Assembly (NCBI GenBank): GCA_040772225.1 | Contig: JAXGYO010000007.1 | Coordinates: 1-35,591, forward strand | Length of the DNA: 35,591 bases | Direction of reading: 5' to 3' | DNA from: JAAYED01 sp040772225 | GTDB lineage: Bacteria; Chloroflexota; Anaerolineae; UBA1429 | Shown here: in pieces, positions 1 to 7,593 of the stretch | Numbering within the stretch: position 1 is the stretch's first letter | How the letters are laid out: every line of letters starts with the position of its first letter | Program-made: the position numbers and the translations under genes | Notes under the pieces: model-generated | Databases searched by the model: none | Told to the model about the DNA's origin: nothing | The model's input: only the letters and a program-made list of their open reading frames with translations

Positions 1-8
1 GGATCCTT

Positions 9-29
9 GGGCGACCACAAGGGTCGCCC
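9..29. repeat. Short hairpin repeat downstream of the UspA gene
   Basis: An 8-bp perfect stem (GGGCGACC / GGTCGCCC) with a 5-nt loop lies 35 bp beyond the stop of the minus-strand UspA gene. No T-run follows on that strand, so it is not a convincing intrinsic terminator. It matches the architecture of the other short perfect hairpins scattered through the gaps of this window. Confidence 0.6.
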
Positions 30-63
30 CTGTCTATCCCTGTTAGTTCCGTTCCCTCTTGTC

Positions 64-738
64 TCACCCCATGCGCGTGACCGGGCCGCCGCGCACCACC
101 AGCACGGGGCAGGGCGCCTGGCGCGCGATCATATCGGGGAGAGCCCCAAACAGCCAGTTGCGCATGGGGCGATGCTCTGAGCCCCCCACCACCAGCAGGT
201 CATACCCCTTGGCCGCCTCGGCCAGCACCGCGTCCACCACCGACTCTGAGATGGGGGTGATGACGTTCACGGGATACTCGGTGCCCAGCGCGTCGGCGGC
301 GATCTGCATCAGTTCGTCGCACAGCGGCTCACAGCGATCCGCCTGGTCGGGCGAGAGAACGCGCATCAGGGTGACCTGGCCGTCGTCGTTGTCGGCGATC
401 CTGGCGGCGAGCTCGATGCCAAAGCGGGCGTTGATCCCGCCGCCCGCGGTCACCAGCACGCGCTCGATGCGATGGCCCGGGTGCACCCAGCCCGCGGGGT
501 GGTCAGCCGGGGCGCCCTGGACAGGTCGCGTCACCTCCAGAGCGCCCACGGCCATCAGGATGAGGTAGGCCGCGGGGATGGCGATCGCCAGCAGGACGAT
601 GAAACCCTGGCCCAGCGAGCCCCACAGGCGCGCCTGACCGGTCAGCGAGGACGGGCAAAAGGGCAGGGCGATTGCTGCGCCGGCTGCCGCTCCGGCGATG
701 AACAGCGAGGCAAAGACGAACCACTTTCTTTTGAGCAT
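64..738 (-). CDS. Membrane-anchored universal stress (UspA) domain protein
   Basis: This encodes a 224-residue protein. Two hydrophobic stretches near the N-terminus (about residues 6-24 and 38-60) are followed by one UspA domain that begins at RVLVTAGGG and ends with the typical PCPVLVVRGG strand. The Usp nucleotide-binding loop is visible as VVGGSEHRPMRNWLFG. UspA domains bind ATP or act as dimeric stress sensors; here the domain would face the cytoplasm at the membrane. The ATG at 738 lies one base past the TGA of the upstream permease gene (TGACATG), so translation is probably coupled. The reading frame stays open much further upstream, but that part is antisense noise over the permease. 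The natural partner is the Usp-fused permease, and the two probably act together as a regulated transporter. Confidence 0.85.
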   Translation of the reverse strand: MLKRKWFVFASLFIAGAAAGAAIALPFCPSSLTGQARLWGSLGQGFIVLLAIAIPAAYLILMAVGALEVTRPVQGAPADHPAGWVHPGHRIERVLVTAGGGINARFGIELAARIADNDDGQVTLMRVLSPDQADRCEPLCDELMQIAADALGTEYPVNVITPISESVVDAVLAEAAKGYDLLVVGGSEHRPMRNWLFGALPDMIARQAPCPVLVVRGGPVTRMG

Positions 739-739
739 G

Positions 740-3115
740 TCACCCCTTTTCCCCCGGGCTATTGCCCGAGCTGGCCGACGAGACACTGGCATCGGCCGGC
801 GCCCTGGACGGTTCCGCCGGGTTCGCATCACCCGCGAGCGCCTTGTGGCGCCCGGACACAGGCGTCCAGGCCTTGATCTGGCGCCGCATCCAGCCCATGG
901 CGTGGGGCTCATAACGGCGCACGAGCAGCACCGAGACGGGGATCTGCTCCGCGACAGCGTCGGTGATTGACCCAAAGAACTCGGTAGTCAGCGACCTTGC
1001 CACGCTGGCGCCCATCACGACCAGGTCAAAGTGGCTGCTGTTCAGCTCCGCCAGGATCCCCCGGAGGAGGCCAGGCTCGCTGACCACCTTGAAACGGACA
1101 TTCTCTGGCACCGCGCCCAGCGTGCCCTCCAGTTCCTCGCGCAGCAGCAGGAATTCATCCTCAATCGGGCTGGCCCCTTCGCCCTCTTCTTGCTCGTGGG
1201 GGCGATCGTCGGGTCTGATATTGATAAAGCAGCGGAGCACGACCACCTCGCCCCTGTCAGGGCCCACCAGTTGGAGCGCCGTACGCACGGCGAGCCGGGC
1301 GTGGACGCCCCCGCCAAAGGGCACCAGCACGCGGCGGATCTCGCCCACGCCCCGGTCGAGAAAGGCAGCGACATCGGTGTGGGCCTCGGTGACGAGCCGC
1401 GCCAGCGGGTGCTCCGCCACCTGGTTGGGCGCGACCATGCCCGGCCAGCCGAGCACCAGGAGGCGGACATCCCCATGGGTTTCTATCTCTTGAAGAATGC
1501 CATCGGCGACATTGTTTGCCGTCACCGTCTCGGTATAGTACGGGATGTTGCGTCCGGCAAGCGCCCCATCGAGCACCCGCATCAGCTCCGTCTCGCGGCG
1601 GGAGTAGCGCCCCCGCAGCCGCTCCACGGGTGCGTTGGCGCGACCGGCATCGACGGGATTGACGGTGACGACCTCGACCATGTTGCCATGCTCGTGAGCG
1701 GCCAGGTCCGCGGCGATCTGCACCAGGCGGCCCGCTGTGGCGGGGTTCGCGACCGCCACCAGGGTGCGATGCGTTGCGGCATGCGAGGCATGGGCGCGCT
1801 GCTGAAAGGCTCTGGAGACCGGCTCACGGATATAGTACATGGCCGCCAGCGCCGCCAGCAGTGCTCCGCCAAAGGCCAGAGCCTGGCCGGAGGTGAACAT
1901 GATCGAAACGATACAGGTGCCGGCTGCGACATAGGCCGTCAGTGGGAAGAGGGGCGCTTTGAAAGGGCGCTCTATACCGTCCGTCTTGCGCAGGCGGATC
2001 ATGGCGGTGCTGGCAAAGAGCACGACGAACAGGTAGCCGGATGAGGAGACATAGCTGAGAAAGTCGACCAGGCCGATCGAGGCCATAATGGCGCAGATGG
2101 CCCCGATCACCAGCGCTGCAATCCACGGCGTGCGGATGCGTCCGAGGCGCGAGAGCGCGCGCGGCCACAGCGCCAGGCGGCTGAGGGTAAAGGCCTCGCG
2201 TGTGGCGGCCAGCATGGCGGTGTTGACGCTGGTCAGCGTGGCGATGATGCCGGCTACGCCGATCAGCGGGGCACCCCAGCGGGGCATAAAGCGCTCGGCG
2301 GCGATGGCCAGGGCATCCTCCGAGCCCGCGATCTCTGTCCATGGCGCGGTGCCCAGCGTAACGGCCGTGGTGGTCACATAGATCAGCGTGATGATGCCCA
2401 GGCTTAGCAGGATCCCCATGGGGATGTTGCGGCGCGGATTGCGGATCTCTTCGGCGTCATCTGCAATGATCTCAAACCCGATATAGGCGTTAAACACCAG
2501 GGCCATGGTCCGCAGCAGGCCGAACAGGTTCTCGAATGTGCCTTCGCCGATCCAAAAGCGTCCGTCGGGCATCAGCGTCTCCAGGCTGAACCCCTGCGGG
2601 GCGGTGAATCCGCGCACGATATAGATACCGAGCAGGGCCAGCAGGGCGAGACCGAGCACCGATTGCGCCCGGGCGACTCCGGCGATGCCGGCCACCTGCA
2701 GCAGGGTAAAGACGGCCACGACGACAATCGCCGTGGGTACGATGGGCAAGCCGGGGACGAAAATGCGCAGGGAGTAGGCAAAGCCGACGGCGCTGAGGGA
2801 GGCGTAAAAGGCGCTGGACAGGCAATCCATCGACCCGACCAGAAAGGCGAGCAAGCCATACCCGTAGGCCTGCCGCACATAGGTCAGCGCGCCGCCGGTG
2901 ACCGGGTAGGCCACCGCCAGTTCGGCATAGTTGAGCGCAAAGCTGTAGCAGAGTATGCCGATCAGCAGCATGGCGAGGATCGAGGCGGGCCCCGCGAGGC
3001 CAGCCACGTGCCCGGTCAGGACAAAGATCTCGGCGGCGATGGTGCCCGCCACACCCATGAGCAGGACCTGGCCCAGACCCATTTCGCGACGCAGTGAGCG
3101 TTGTTGGGTACTCAC
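740..3115 (-). CDS. APC-family amino acid permease with two C-terminal UspA domains
   Basis: This is a 791-residue fusion. Residues about 10-435 form a 12-helix APC-superfamily permease: a GLGQVLLMGVAGTIAAEIF first helix, the substrate-region segment FNAYIGFEIIADDAEEIRNPRRN, and the late helix followed by ERPFKAPLFPL. Residues about 449-590 and 594-745 are two UspA-type domains; the second has the VLVPFGGGVHARLA start and the VVMGASVARSLTTEFFGS nucleotide-loop region. The tail is Ala/Pro/Ser-rich and probably disordered. The family imports amino acids or amines by ion coupling, and the Usp part probably senses ATP or stress. The start is a GTG preceded by GGAGG six bases upstream. It heads a two-gene operon with the small UspA gene. 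A -10-like GATAAT lies upstream, but no good -35 was found. The substrate cannot be told from the sequence. Confidence 0.9.
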   Translation of the reverse strand: MSTQQRSLRREMGLGQVLLMGVAGTIAAEIFVLTGHVAGLAGPASILAMLLIGILCYSFALNYAELAVAYPVTGGALTYVRQAYGYGLLAFLVGSMDCLSSAFYASLSAVGFAYSLRIFVPGLPIVPTAIVVVAVFTLLQVAGIAGVARAQSVLGLALLALLGIYIVRGFTAPQGFSLETLMPDGRFWIGEGTFENLFGLLRTMALVFNAYIGFEIIADDAEEIRNPRRNIPMGILLSLGIITLIYVTTTAVTLGTAPWTEIAGSEDALAIAAERFMPRWGAPLIGVAGIIATLTSVNTAMLAATREAFTLSRLALWPRALSRLGRIRTPWIAALVIGAICAIMASIGLVDFLSYVSSSGYLFVVLFASTAMIRLRKTDGIERPFKAPLFPLTAYVAAGTCIVSIMFTSGQALAFGGALLAALAAMYYIREPVSRAFQQRAHASHAATHRTLVAVANPATAGRLVQIAADLAAHEHGNMVEVVTVNPVDAGRANAPVERLRGRYSRRETELMRVLDGALAGRNIPYYTETVTANNVADGILQEIETHGDVRLLVLGWPGMVAPNQVAEHPLARLVTEAHTDVAAFLDRGVGEIRRVLVPFGGGVHARLAVRTALQLVGPDRGEVVVLRCFINIRPDDRPHEQEEGEGASPIEDEFLLLREELEGTLGAVPENVRFKVVSEPGLLRGILAELNSSHFDLVVMGASVARSLTTEFFGSITDAVAEQIPVSVLLVRRYEPHAMGWMRRQIKAWTPVSGRHKALAGDANPAEPSRAPADASVSSASSGNSPGEKG

Positions 3116-3551
3116 AGAACGCCTCCAAATCGGAAATTATCGTGCACAAACCAGAATTGCGCGCGCCGGGCATACCTCGGCCGGGGCGGCGCTCTGGTGG
3201 TGGATACAGGGCGGCACGGGGTCGCGGGGCCGGATCGCGGTCGTGTGCGCATCATGGCACACAAAACACTCTGGTTTACGGCGCCAGGGCCGAACTCCAG
3301 AGTGGCATGGGTGGTGGCGCCCCTCTCAATGCCTGCGAAGTTAGCTGACGGGTTAGGGCTGAAAGATGCCCCTCTGCCCGGACGCGGCTGGCGTCCCACA
3401 GATGCACCCCGGATGCGGTTCCTCCGCTCGACGATCGAGTCCCCCGCTCGCGCGGAGCGCCCGATCGCTGTCGATTCGGCTGCGGCCTATTCAGTTCGGC
3501 GCTAGTATAGGATCATCGCGCGGGGATGCAAGTGCGCGCGCGGAGGGCGAA

Positions 3552-3656
3552 GGCAGATCAGAGAGGGCAGATTGCAGATTGCCAATGACAGATTGCAGAT
3601 GACAGAGAGCAGATTGCAGATGGCGGATGGTAGATGACAGAGAGCCGATGAGGGCT
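3552..3656 (-). repeat. Heptad tandem-repeat array A (ATCTGCC dialect, minus orientation)
   Basis: About 15 consecutive 7-base units follow each other without slippage. On the plus strand they read GGCAGAT, TGCAGAT, GACAGAT, GACAGAG, AGCAGAT and so on, equivalent to ATCTGCC-like units on the minus strand. A looser continuation with units such as GCGATAG, ACGACGA and ACGATGT reaches about 3700. The rest of the gap from 3116 to 3551 holds no convincing gene. Confidence 0.9.
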
Positions 3657-3791
3657 TTTCCAGTCGCAGGGCGATAGACGACGAGCAGAGGACGATGTAC
3701 ACTCGATGCTGCAAAGCGAGGGCACAGTGCAGGCTGACCTGGGCCGGTCTGGTATCGCGGTACCGGGCGTGGGTCGGCGTTGGCTTCACGT

Positions 3792-3917
3792 CCGTGGCCC
3801 GTGGTCAATCGTCTCCCGTCTATCGTCCGTGGTCCATCGTCTATCGTCAGTCGCGTATCGGCACTGCGATCTGCCATCTGCCATCTGCCATCTGAGATCT
3901 GTAATCCTTGATCGCCC
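3792..3917 (+). repeat. Heptad tandem-repeat array B, running into the fucosidase ribosome-binding site
   Basis: Eighteen uninterrupted 7-base units are present. The first ten are of the CCGTGGT/CTATCGT type and the later ones of the ATCTGCC type (three exact ATCTGCC copies at 3869-3889). The last unit abuts the GGAGG at 3919 that serves the downstream gene. Together with array A it forms an outward-pointing inverted arrangement, each arm going from the CNATCGT dialect to the ATCTGCC dialect. Confidence 0.9.
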
Positions 3918-3927
3918 CGGAGGTGCC

Positions 3928-5334
3928 ATGTCCGCCTATTACCAGCCCACCTGGGAATCGCTATCCGCTTATACCGTCCCCGCATGGTTCCGCGATGCCA
4001 AGCTGGGCATCTTTATCCACTGGGGGGTCTACTCCGTGCCCGCCTGGGGCAACGAGTGGTACCCGCGCAAGATGTACCGCCGTGACGACCCCGAGGACGG
4101 CGCGTTCTACCGCCACCACTGCGAGACCTGGGGGCACCCGGGGATCTTTGGCTACAAGGATTTCATCCCGATGTTCCGCGGGGAGCGCTGGGACCCCGAG
4201 GCCTGGCTGGACCTGTTCGTTGCGGCGGGGGCGCGCTATGTCGTGCCGGTGGGCGAGCACCACGACGGCTTTCCCATGTATGCGACGCCTTTTACGCCCT
4301 GGAACGCCGCCGAGATGGGGCCCAAACGCGACGTGTGCGCCGAGTTGATGCGGGTCACGCGGGAAAGGGGGCTCAAGTTCGGCGTGTCCAGCCACCGCGC
4401 CTACAACTGGCGCTATTACACCTTTGACGACGCGTTCGATACTGCCGATCCCGCCAACGCCGGCCTGTACGGCAGGCGTCACCCGGCTGACCAGCGCGCC
4501 GATACATCCTTTCTCTCCGACTGGTTCGCCCGCACGCTGCACATGATGGACCGTTTCGAGCCGGACGTGCTCTGGTTCGATTTCGGCTGGCACAGCGACG
4601 AATTCGAGCGCTGGCGTCCGCAGATGGTGGCCGAGTACTATAACCGGGCGCAGGGCTGGGGCAAGGAGGTCGTGCTGCAGTACAAGGACAAGCTGCCGGA
4701 CGGCGTGGCCGTGCTGGATGTCGAGCGCGGCAAGCTCCCGGGGATTCGGGAGGGCGTCTGGCAGACCGACACGTCCGTCAGCGAGCGCTCCTGGGGTTAT
4801 ATCGAGGACGACACCTTCAAGAGTGCGACCAGGCTCATCCACGACCTGGTGGACATCGTCAGCAAGAACGGCAACCTGCTGCTGAACGTGGGGCCGCGGG
4901 CGGACGGCACGATTCCCGAGGAGGCGGAGGCGCGCCTGCGGGCACTAGGCGCCTGGCTGTCGATCAACGGCGAGGCGATCTATGGCACGCGGCCCTGGCG
5001 CGTCTACGGCGAGGGTCCCACGCCGGTGGGCGGCGGGCACTTTTCCGAGAGCAAGAACGCGCCGCTCACGCCGCTGGACATCCGCTATACGGCGCGTGAG
5101 GACTTGCTCTACGCCATCGTTCCCGGCGTGCCGGGCCCCACGGTGACGCTTACCGCGCTGGCGAGCCCGGATGGGCGGCGTCCACGCCGCCCCGATCCCC
5201 TGCGCGTCACGCTCCTCGGCTCCGACGCCACAGTGTCCTGGCGCTGGACCGAGGCGGGGCTGGAGATCACCGTGCCCGAGCAGCGCCCGAGCGGGGAGGC
5301 GATTGCGTTCAGAATCGCGCAGCAATCGAGATGA
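3928..5334 (+). CDS. Alpha-L-fucosidase, GH29 family
   Basis: A 468-residue retaining glycosidase that would release alpha-L-fucose from oligosaccharides or glycoconjugates. The GH29 signatures are clear: WFRDAKLGIFIHWGVYSVPA near the N-terminus, EHHDGF at 110-115, and VLWFDFGW, in which Asp218 aligns with the catalytic nucleophile. NGNLLLNVGPRADGTIP follows and precedes a C-terminal beta-sandwich. No signal peptide is seen, so the enzyme is probably cytoplasmic and acts on imported oligosaccharides. The ATG at 3928 was chosen over the longer frame because GGAGG lies four bases upstream and the family N-terminus begins there; the extra upstream frame is only translated heptad repeat. The gene stands alone between repeat arrays, and its TGA at 5332-5334 overlaps the first heptad of array C. 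Confidence 0.93.
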   Translation: MSAYYQPTWESLSAYTVPAWFRDAKLGIFIHWGVYSVPAWGNEWYPRKMYRRDDPEDGAFYRHHCETWGHPGIFGYKDFIPMFRGERWDPEAWLDLFVAAGARYVVPVGEHHDGFPMYATPFTPWNAAEMGPKRDVCAELMRVTRERGLKFGVSSHRAYNWRYYTFDDAFDTADPANAGLYGRRHPADQRADTSFLSDWFARTLHMMDRFEPDVLWFDFGWHSDEFERWRPQMVAEYYNRAQGWGKEVVLQYKDKLPDGVAVLDVERGKLPGIREGVWQTDTSVSERSWGYIEDDTFKSATRLIHDLVDIVSKNGNLLLNVGPRADGTIPEEAEARLRALGAWLSINGEAIYGTRPWRVYGEGPTPVGGGHFSESKNAPLTPLDIRYTAREDLLYAIVPGVPGPTVTLTALASPDGRRPRRPDPLRVTLLGSDATVSWRWTEAGLEITVPEQRPSGEAIAFRIAQQSR

Positions 5335-5395
5335 TGGGCGATGGAGCGTTGACGATAGACCATTGACCATGGACCATGGACCATGGACCATGGGT
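5333..5395 (+). repeat. Heptad tandem-repeat array C (CATGGAC dialect) on the fucosidase stop codon
   Basis: Nine 7-base units read GATGGGC, GATGGAG, CGTTGAC, GATAGAC, CATTGAC, CATGGAC (three times) and CATGGGT. The array starts inside the stop codon of the fucosidase gene. Confidence 0.88.
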
Positions 5396-5410
5396 GCGGT
5401 GTGCCTGGGG

Positions 5411-5452
5411 CGCGGCTCTCCAGAGCCGCGTGGGACGGTCAGAGACCGTCCC
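5411..5452. repeat. Two adjacent perfect hairpins
   Basis: Hairpin 1 (5411-5430) has a 9-bp stem CGCGGCTCT / AGAGCCGCG with a 2-nt loop. Hairpin 2 (5432-5452) has a 9-bp stem GGGACGGTC / GACCGTCCC with a 3-nt loop. The stems are unrelated in sequence. They could act as a bidirectional terminator between the convergent fucosidase and DUF2723 genes, but no T-tract is present. From 5453 to 5612 I see no gene, only a short GGCAAGCTTGCC palindrome near 5592. Confidence 0.75.
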
Positions 5453-5612
5453 TCCGAATTCAAGTCCCCGGCTAACCGCGACGGCACCGGCAGAGTATGG
5501 CCGCCTCTCGCCGTATCACGCCTGCGCACATACCAGCGCCCGTCAAACGCGAGAACCGTCCGGAGGATCCGAAAGTCCGCCCAACACGGGGTGGCAAGCT
5601 TGCCTCCCGGAC

Positions 5613-7550
5613 TCAGCGCCCCCGGATCTCCAGCGTTCCCAGCGCGATCCCGCCGTCGGCAGGCTGCGTCTCCCACTGGCCATCGGGCAACGCGCGATAC
5701 AGCATCACCTCGATCCGGTAGGTGCCGGGCGCCGCGCGTGCAGGTATCTGGAGTTCGTAATAGTCCGCCACGACCTCGCCGGCCGTCCAGCGCGACGTCG
5801 GATACATGCCCAGCACCGGATGGGCACCATCCACCTGTGCGGCCTGGCTGCCATCGGGTCCGTATAGCCGCACGGACACCGACCAGTCGTGGCCTGGCAC
5901 CGTCTCGGCCATCCAGTACAGAGTCACGGGCAGCACAGCCCCGGTGACCGCTGCTCCCGAATCAATCAGCGCTCCGGCCAGCACGATACCATCGCCAAAC
6001 GCCGTCTCGACGGATGCAACCCCCGGCGGCATGTCCTTTTGCGGTGCGGCATACAGCCCGGCCAGCGGCCCAAGCGCCCCCGGGCGCAGCGTATCTGGCA
6101 GCGGATCAACGTGCCTCGCAAGCACCACCGGCCGGCCCGATGCCAGCGCGTCCTCCAGGCGTTCGATGGGGTAGTAGATGTCCACATCCGGCCGCTGGCC
6201 CAGAACCTGCTGCACATACCAGAGGGGCGTCGCCTGTTCCCAGTCGCAGACGATGATCGCCTCAAGGGGCACTCTGGCCAGCGCGGCGCCCACGCGGTAT
6301 GCCATCTCGCCGCTCTTGAGCTCCTGGCGCCAGATATCCAGCGTACCGGCACCATGGTGGGCGTCACGCAAGGGACGGTACCGCGCCGCAGCCGGATAGA
6401 GCATGGCCGCGGCAAGCAGCACGGCGACGCCCGCGACCGCCACGCCTGTCGCACGCGGGGTGAGGCCTCTCCGGACCAACCGTGTGATACCCTCTGCAAC
6501 CGCCTCCAGACCAGCGCCGATCCAGAGCGCATAGATCAGAAAAGAGGGGGTAAAGAACACCTCGTGGCGGGGCACCTGATAGCGCGAGGCACCTACCGCC
6601 AGCAGGGCAAAGGCGCCCAGCAGGAGCAGCGCCTCGGGGCGGCGTCGCAGCAGGAGCACCACCAGGCCCAACACCCCCAGCGCGACGCCTGCAAGCGTGA
6701 GATCCGCCAGCAGCGTCCGCGCATACAGCGCCAGCTGCGCCCCGAGGCCCTCCGCCCCCGTCGCCACCCGGCCTACATAGCCCAGGTCCGCCAGGTAGAG
6801 CAACCACCCTCGCAATCCCTCGGGGTGCCAGGTACCGGGCGGCAGGCCCCGTGACGCTGCCCAGGGGAGGTAAAGATACAGCGACAGCGGCGCCACCAGA
6901 AGCGCTGCCAGCCCGATCAGCCGGCGCCCGCGCAGCCAGAGCGCGCCCCGCTCAAGCCACCACACATATCCCAGCAGGGGCGGCGCCAGCAGCAGCATCG
7001 TCCGGTGATGGGTCAGACTCAGACCATAGACCAGCGCCAGCGCCCTCAGCCACCCATCCGAGCGCCGGCGTCCCCAGGTCAACGCGACAACGAGCACCAG
7101 CGCCAGCATGAGCGCGTTGAATGCGTACTTGTCCGCCTGAGTCGCGAGCGGCCAGAAGGTACCGCCCAGTCCAAAGGCCATCGCCGCGACGACACCCGGC
7201 CAGACGCGCGCCGTCAGGGCATGTACCGCCAGCACAAGGAGGCCGCCGGCCAGGCTCGCTGAAATCGCCGCCAGCAGGTTCATGCGCCAGGCGATGTCGC
7301 TTCCCAGGGGCAGCCGGCTCCACAGGTGCCCCAGCAGCACGTAGAGGGGGGTGCCCGTCGGGTGTGGCAGGCTCAGAATCGCGGGCACAAATTGCAGCTC
7401 GCCGGCGTCGCCGCCCAGAACACCCGGGCACAGCGTGCGGGTGTAGACCACAAAAAGCGCGGCGCTCACAAGGACCGCGGCGACGCGAGCGCTAAAAACG
7501 CCAGTCCGCGCGCCGTCTGGCGCATGATCCAGAGGTGCATCGTTGGTCAT
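5613..7550 (-). CDS. DUF2723 multi-pass membrane protein (GT-C-type glycosyltransferase-like)
   Basis: A 645-residue polytopic protein. The diagnostic DUF2723 N-terminal block is present: TRTLCPGVLGGDAGELQFVP followed by LPHPTGTPLYVLLGHLWSRL and WRMNLLAA. The Asp/Glu of GGDAGE sits where GT-C enzymes hold their catalytic acid. About ten further hydrophobic helices follow. Outside the membrane is a C-terminal module of about 120 residues that ends in a beta-sandwich (VLPVTLYWMAETVPG...YELQIPA...GTYRIEVMLY), similar to the end of the neighbouring fusion protein. Members of this group are proposed to transfer mannose or other sugars from lipid carriers. The ATG at 7550 has a purine-rich GAGAGGG upstream; ATGs at 7586/7589, just after the TGA of the preceding gene, are alternatives. 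It is co-directional with the YfhO fusion gene and only 4-43 bases after it, so the two probably form one operon. Confidence 0.85.
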   Translation of the reverse strand: MTNDAPLDHAPDGARTGVFSARVAAVLVSAALFVVYTRTLCPGVLGGDAGELQFVPAILSLPHPTGTPLYVLLGHLWSRLPLGSDIAWRMNLLAAISASLAGGLLVLAVHALTARVWPGVVAAMAFGLGGTFWPLATQADKYAFNALMLALVLVVALTWGRRRSDGWLRALALVYGLSLTHHRTMLLLAPPLLGYVWWLERGALWLRGRRLIGLAALLVAPLSLYLYLPWAASRGLPPGTWHPEGLRGWLLYLADLGYVGRVATGAEGLGAQLALYARTLLADLTLAGVALGVLGLVVLLLRRRPEALLLLGAFALLAVGASRYQVPRHEVFFTPSFLIYALWIGAGLEAVAEGITRLVRRGLTPRATGVAVAGVAVLLAAAMLYPAAARYRPLRDAHHGAGTLDIWRQELKSGEMAYRVGAALARVPLEAIIVCDWEQATPLWYVQQVLGQRPDVDIYYPIERLEDALASGRPVVLARHVDPLPDTLRPGALGPLAGLYAAPQKDMPPGVASVETAFGDGIVLAGALIDSGAAVTGAVLPVTLYWMAETVPGHDWSVSVRLYGPDGSQAAQVDGAHPVLGMYPTSRWTAGEVVADYYELQIPARAAPGTYRIEVMLYRALPDGQWETQPADGGIALGTLEIRGR

Positions 7551-7593
7551 TGCGCGCGCCCTCTCTCCCGGCTCGTTGTGTCCCATCATCCCC

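Noticed and set aside
1..6. BamHI site at the very start together with about 35.6 kb length as proof of a cloned insert
   Set aside because: Suggestive together with the GATC at join 1, but a single six-base site and a typical fosmid-like length prove nothing.
3491..3985. Minus-strand open frame with 7-residue periodic peptide (AICNLQS-like)
   Set aside because: Periodicity comes from the heptad DNA repeats read in one frame; no start signal or homology.
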